Under the pieces are notes generated by a model that saw nothing but the letters and a program-made list of their open reading frames with translations, was not told where the DNA came from and did not search any database. Made by a program: the position numbers and the translations under genes. Source: Glomus cerebriforme (taxonomy: Eukaryota; Glomeromycota; Glomeromycetes; Glomerales; Glomeraceae). Taken from it: a stretch of 64,000 nt of DNA. The DNA lies in contig QKYT01000012.1 of assembly GCA_003550305.1 (NCBI GenBank), positions 68,394 through 132,393 of the forward strand, given 5' to 3'. Of this stretch, positions 59,337-64,000 are shown one piece after another. Each line of letters opens with the position of its first letter. The first letter of the stretch is position 1.

Positions 59337-60981
59337 AATGTGTTTGTATAGCAGAAACTTATTTTGAAATATATGAAATATGTTATATGATATCAAATAT
59401 TTTAAAAATATACCCTTAAAATTAAAAAAACACGTAAATAAAATTAACATGTAAATTTAATATGTGATGGTATAACAAAATCTAATTTATTTTTATATGT
59501 GATAGTATAACAAAATTTAATCTATTTTTATACGTGATCGTGCAATAAAATTATACATGATCACATAATCTAGGGGATAGATAAATTAATGGGGGTACAA
59601 CTCATAGGTTATATAGGCTAATCAATAACAAACTAAACTGTCATTTCATAAATTAGTTATACAAGCGAAATTTTCATATTAAATTTTCACTTTTTATTAT
59701 TTTTTTTAGCACATATATACAGGAAAGCAGCTGATCCAAAAAGTTAAAGTCATTCATATTAGCTTTATATAGGTGAAGTTTTTTATCCAAATTAGACTAT
59801 TGGTTCTTTATTCTTAGTTTTATATGTTTTTATTACTTGATAATAGAAAGTTAAAAATTACACCCTTTCTTTTTTTGAGATCTCAATAAAAAACTATAAA
59901 TATTTTTATTTAAAATATTTAAAAATAGCATTTTCTTCTTTTATTGTGTATTATTTTTATGTATTTAATAAAATTTTATATAGTTTTAAGGTATTTCAAA
60001 TAGCTGATTAAGTTTTTTTAAAAGATATAGATGTGAAACTTTGACAAAAATTATATTTTCAGATAGTTACACATTTGCTCATTACTGATCATCAATTTTT
60101 TTTCATAGATTATATTGATTATTAGCTGATCTTTTGTTTTGAACATGGGGTAAGATCATATTTTTATAAGGTTATATATAAAATTACTTATGGTGACAGT
60201 TTAGTCTCATGACCAATAGTGTGTGTAATCTAAGTTGACCCCCTATTTATTTATCTAAACCCTAGACATAACAAACTTTTACATGACAAAGTCTAAAATA
60301 TATACATATTTGCATAATACCAAAAATGATATATAGAAGTTGAAAAGGAGGGGTAGAAGGAAGAAAGGGAAAATAAGTGTTTTTTTCTTTTTCCAAATTT
60401 TTGTTTTTACAATACCATTTCTGCATCAATCATTAAAGGTTGCATCTATTTTACTTAGTAACATTTTTACAATTTTTGATGTTTTTTTATAGTAAAATTT
60501 GANATTTTTNAACTGTTATNTACTTTTAAAATTTGAATATTATATTTTAATTAATCTCAAAAAATAGGTTATGAATGCTGATTTTGAGTTTAATATAAAG
60601 AATCTGCTAAAATACAAAATTGAATAGAATATGAAAGTTAATCGTGAGCTTTAACTATCTGTTATATTCTTTTGAAATTTAAGTTTAATATGTAATTTTA
60701 TTTGCTCTACAACTTTACTTAATTTCATAAAGTAAGTTTTGAATGCCAATTTTGAGTTTAATATAGAAAAACTACAAATTTTACTTAATATATATAAATC
60801 ACAAAACAGTTTGCTTAGCAGAGCTAAATTTTCTTAAGTCATAATGAGAGTTTGCTTAGCAGAGTTGAAAATAATTTGCTTATTGATTATAGTAAATTTT
60901 GAAATTTTCATCTGACCTATACATAGATTGTTCAGGGTCCTTTTTTCACTAACAAAAATGAAATTATAAAATTAAAAAAAA
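59337..60981. other. Intergenic repeat-derived stretch with three ambiguous bases
   Basis: Undetermined bases at 60503, 60510 and 60520. At about 60556-60600 and 60724-60770 a ~40-bp phrase (ATGAATGCTGATTTTGAGTTT / TTGAATGCCAATTTTGAGTTT) is repeated directly. TTTGCTTAGCAGAG is doubled at about 60810 and 60852. Triple copies of a TGTGATNGTATAACAAAAT phrase occur at 59465-59550. No gene seen. Confidence 0.5.
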
Positions 60982-61698
60982 GGTAATTTTCATCAAACTT
61001 ATACGTAAGAAAAGCCTCTCCCTATTGCGCCAAGCCTATACTTACCATTGGAATTAATTACAGCATATGAAGCTTATACCGTAATACATTAAATTACTGT
61101 AATGCTATAATTATTTAATGACAAAAATACAAAAATTATACAAAGAAAGTAAAACTTTTTTTCTGAATATATTTTAAATAATTTGTAATCTGTAAATCTA
61201 TAATGCTGGTCTTGATATTTTGTTAAATATCTAAGTGGTAAAATCCATATTTCATAATGCTGTAATTTTAATTTAGCAATTCTGACGGCATCTATAGCCA
61301 AGCTCATGCGTCAACTCTATGAAAAGCTGCTTAACTTCCAAAGAAACTCCACATTAGGTCCATTCCTGGGTCCACCAAAAGCAGCCACAAATCTAACCCA
61401 TCCATCTTGTACATGAAGAGCATACCTTAAAATACCAAACGGCTGCTTGGATATCAACTTAGAGAAAGATGTAAGTGACTAAAAGTTATTATGAATCTGA
61501 CTTACGAAGAAACTTGGTATGCTAGAGACTATATTCCAAACTTTCTAAATCTTTCTAGTTAACTCCAGCAGTATAGAGCAACTTTTCTTAAAACTAAAAG
61601 ACCGTTATCTTAGAATAAAATGGCTAAAAAGCGTAACTTTTCCTTCCAAAACTTCTTCAGAGAAATGGACGTAAGGATCAGCAGGGAGAGTTGCTCCC
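60982..61698 (-). mobile_element. Inverted partial copy of the 54.9-kb retroposon, with nested insertion
   Basis: The minus-strand reading begins GGGAGCAACTCTCCCTGCTG and follows the 54882 element through GTAGGTGACT/AGTCACTTACATC-type blocks, GCAGCTTTTCATAGAGTTGA and AGGGAGAGGCTTTTCT. Relative to that copy, about 260 extra bases (61038-61304) split GAGCTTGGC from the AGGGAGAGGC block. GCCAAGC occurs at both edges (61031-61037 and 61298-61304), consistent with a second element inserted with a short duplication. No poly(A) end is retained. Confidence 0.7.
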
Positions 61699-61757
61699 TC
61701 TGTTATTTAATTTTATTTTAGAAGTCTGCTATTTATTACCAGTGGTGATTATCACCT

Positions 61758-62679
61758 AGTGCTCCAAAAAAAATCTGATCCGATCTGAATCCGCAGATTT
61801 GATCTGAAACAGATTCGGATCAGTTTGCAAATTTAAGATTTGTGGATTTGATCCAAAGTAAATAAAATCTGATCTGAATCTGATCTGATTGGATCAGATC
61901 ATGATACAAAAAAATTCAGATCTGATCTGATCGGAATATATTAAATATGATAAATAAAAAAAAAAGTTTTTTTTTTTATTTTTTATCTTTTTTTTTAGAG
62001 ACTTTAGAAATGGAATCTGGACAACTAAATGAACAGTTTCTGAACGAACTAAAGGTGAGTTCATTCTTTTATTTATTTTAATTTTTTTTTACTTGAGGGA
62101 ACGTAACTAATGTCTTCCTTCTCTTTTTTTTAGGAAATTTGAACGAACAGATGACTGGAATTTTGGATAAATATAAGTTCATTCTTTTTTTTACTTTATT
62201 AATTATTAAAGAACGTAACTAACATTCCCTTTTCTCTTTTTTTTAAAAAACTGGACGAACAGATGAAGCTGAACAACTGGGATCTTGGACGAACGTAAGT
62301 TCATTTTTTTTTTACTTTATTAATTATTAGGGAACGTAATTAACGTTCCCTTTTTTCTTTTTTTTAGGAAACTGGATGAACGGATGAAACTGAATAAATA
62401 GAACTTGAACAAATGAACTAAGAGGTTAGTTTATTCATCTTTTTTTATTTTTTTACTTTCAGAGAATGTAATTAATGTCTCCCTTCTCTTTTTTTTTAGG
62501 AAACTGAATGAACAATTAGATTCAGATCAGTTCAACTTCAGTACAGTTCAAATCTGGATCAGTTTCAGATTGGTTCAGATCAGATTCAGTCAAATTCAGA
62601 TCTGTTTAGATTTCAGACCAGATTTGGATCAGATCAGATTTAAATTAAATCTGATTTGAACCAATCTGTTTGGAGTACT
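61758..62679. mobile_element. Composite inverted-repeat element with GATCTGATC arms and exon/intron-like tandem core
   Basis: Outer ends AGTGCTCCAAA (61758-61768) and TTTGGAGTACT (62669-62679) are inverted repeats matching at 10 of 11 bases. Inside each end lies an arm of ~150 bp built from degenerate AGATCTGATC/GGATCAGATT words (61773-61945 and 62515-62660). The centre (about 61997-62520) consists of four tandem units. Each has a GAACGAAC/GGATGAAC-type segment followed by GT(G/A)AGTTCATT..., a T-rich run, GGGAACGTAA..ACGTTCCC and TTTTTTTAG. Confidence 0.75.
61997..62510 (+). repeat. Four tandem units resembling mini-exon plus intron
   Basis: Intron-like parts are 62055-62133, about 62172-62247 (donor changed to ATAAGT, acceptor changed to TAA), 62295-62367 and 62425-62499. 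Three begin GTGAGT, GTAAGT or GTTAGT and end in a T-run plus TAG. Segments between them start GAAACTGGA(T/C)GAAC or GAAATTTGAACGAAC. A perfect 8-bp-stem palindrome GGGAACGTAATTAACGTTCCC lies at 62330-62350 inside the third, with weaker versions in the others. There is no long open frame through the segments because of in-frame stops. Confidence 0.7.
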
Positions 62680-63537
62680 ATCATCATCGGTGTTTTCAAA
62701 TTTGGTAATTCTGGTAATTCTGGCTAAAATTTAAGTGATTGACAAATAATTTCCTTTTTGGAATCTTGTATAACCCAAATTTCAATTTGAAGAGAAACAA
62801 AATTAGATTGTGTAATGTTACTTAAATATCCATAAAAGGAAATTCTGGCTAGCGTTAAAGTTTTGGCCAAAATTAAGGATGTGATGACTAACATATGACG
62901 AATAGACTTTCACACCTCGAAAAAATTCTAAGTTTCTGAAATAAATAGTAAAAATTGAAAACTAGGGATGTGATACAATGTAATGAATTATTATATAAAT
63001 AAAGTCATGTGATTACCGGTGATTTGTAATATTTTTTATATTAAAATATTATAAATAATATAGTATTTTTTAAGAAATTAGTTAATTATATTAAATAAAA
63101 ATTTTAAGAATGATTAATAATTACACTTTTATTTTTTTTAATATAACTGAAATAACAAATGCTTTTTTTTCAAAAATATTAACTAATATCTTGTAATGCC
63201 TTTTGTGATATATTACTAAATATAAAAAACACTTTAAAATTTATTTAATTTGTATATAATTACATATTTACATTATTAAAAAGATTTGAAAATCCAATTA
63301 TCTTATTAATTTAATAATAGAAGGTAAAAGCCTAATAAGTAAATTTTTTTTATTTATATCAATATAATTTACATATATATAGTAAGAAAAAGATTATATT
63401 TATACTCTTTTCTTTTTAATTTTCCACATTTTTATTTATTTATTTATTTTTTGTAAAATAGTCATTGTATTTTAATTAAATGTTTATTATTTATTCCATC
63501 CTTATTGTCTTTGAAATAAGTCATCTCTATTAAATTT
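62680..63537. other. Intergenic repeat-rich stretch
   Basis: Contains GGTAATTCTGG doubled at 62704-62725 and further TTGGCCAAAATTAAGG words at about 62863, shared with other repeats in the window. No gene. Confidence 0.45.
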
Positions 63538-63816
63538 GGATGCTGAAACCTACTTATGCTAAAATATATTTGGGATTTAGCATATGCCAAAATGTCAATT
63601 CCCAAAATCCCAAATCCCAAATCCCAAACCGATGCCAGAATCCTAAACTTCCAATATGAAAATGACCAAAATTTAGGATTTTTGGATATTGGTAACAGTT
63701 TGGAATTCTGGCATCAATTTGGAATTTTGGCATTGATTTGGGATTTGGAATTTCAGCAATTTGTATATACCAAAAGGTATTTGGGATTTGGCATATGCCA
63801 AAATGTTTCAGCATCC
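63538..63816. mobile_element. 279-bp palindromic MITE-like element
   Basis: GGATGCTGAAAC (63538-63549) and GTTTCAGCATCC (63805-63816) are perfect 12-bp terminal inverted repeats. The interior is full of mutually complementary words: GGCATATGCCAAAAT, CCCAAATCCCAAATCCC, and GATGCCAGAATCCTAAAC versus the inverse of GTTTGGAATTCTGGCATC. The flanks AAATTT and AAGTTT may be a 6-bp duplication with one change. Open frames on both strands here simply reflect the palindrome. Sequence after 63816 shows nothing further. Confidence 0.75.
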
Positions 63817-64000
63817 AAGTTTAATTCCTATTAATTCTTTGAAGATTATGATTAGGAACAATTTGTTGTATTATTAACACATAGTAACATAATTTGCAAT
63901 ATTAATAAAAAATTATTTAAATTATCAAAAATAATCATTAAGTTAATAATTAATAATTTGCAAATGTGGAATTCAATGTAAATTTATGTTTGAATTTAGT

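Noticed and set aside
61781..62640. GATCTGATC word array considered as a CRISPR-like array
   Set aside because: Words are degenerate, have no regular spacers and form inverted arms of an element in a eukaryotic genome.
63554..63834. Overlapping frames on both strands with repeated IPNPKS-type words
   Set aside because: Arise from the palindromic MITE; identical words on both strands show they are structural, not coding.

Overview
The window looks like nuclear DNA of an arbuscular mycorrhizal fungus (Glomeromycotina, most likely Rhizophagus or a close relative). This is inferred from several things. Base composition is very AT-rich. Genes carry many short introns (about 55-120 nt, GTRNGT...YAG). 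The gene set includes families known to be expanded in these fungi: a MATA-HMG box protein, BTB-TLDc proteins, a MIR-domain protein with a gag-like front, and a fungal aquaglyceroporin. Long intergenic stretches are filled with decayed repeats. Exon joins were worked out by eye from open frames, splice consensus and frame continuity, and every multi-exon model below closes in frame. I saw no rRNA, no convincing tRNA and no CRISPR. Ambiguous bases occur at 60503, 60510 and 60520.

Layout. 0-4 kb: repeats (a MITE and a possible retroelement relic). 4.06-4.7 kb: an intronless secreted protein with a pyrimidine-rich promoter. 4.7-10.2 kb: gene desert with a pogo/Tigger-like terminus near 9.24 kb. 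10.2-11.6 kb (+): a four-exon DUF1769 protein. 12.3-16.7 kb (-): a 15-exon P-type IIC (Na,K-ATPase alpha-like) cation pump. 16.7-23.9 kb: desert holding a hairpin element, a roughly 500-bp retroposon with a target-site duplication, and a 248-bp MITE. 23.9-24.6 kb (+): a MATA-HMG box protein, tail-to-tail with a metallopeptidase-jacalin fusion (24.7-26.8 kb, -). 27-31.6 kb: an NDR-family kinase gene (-) followed by a decayed tandem copy of its own 3' half. 32.2-33.5 kb (-): a gag-like/MIR chimera. 34.8-38.8 kb: two BTB-BACK-TLDc paralogues, head-to-head. 40.5-43.0 kb (-): two unknown genes, one encoding only 71 aa. 43.4-44.3 kb (-): an aquaglyceroporin. 46.0-50.2 kb: EMC7 (-) and an SMP/PH lipid-transfer protein (+), divergent across 417 bp. 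51.7-52.7 kb (+): a WHI2-like protein.

53-64 kb is a repeat island with no supportable gene. It contains MITEs, a 1.6-kb poly(A) retroposon with a target-site duplication, an inverted partial copy of that retroposon carrying a nested insertion, and a 922-bp composite element. The composite has GATCTGATC-type arms around four tandem units, each unit looking like a tiny exon plus intron. A segment near 59.2 kb is an inverted copy of bases 1-155.

Functional themes are inferences. Membrane and secretory functions cluster at 43-50 kb (aquaporin, EMC7, SMP contact-site protein), though co-regulation is not shown. NDR kinase and WHI2-like proteins belong to growth and stress control. The most unusual items are the exon/intron-like tandem repeat, the gag-MIR gene and the self-duplicated kinase locus.
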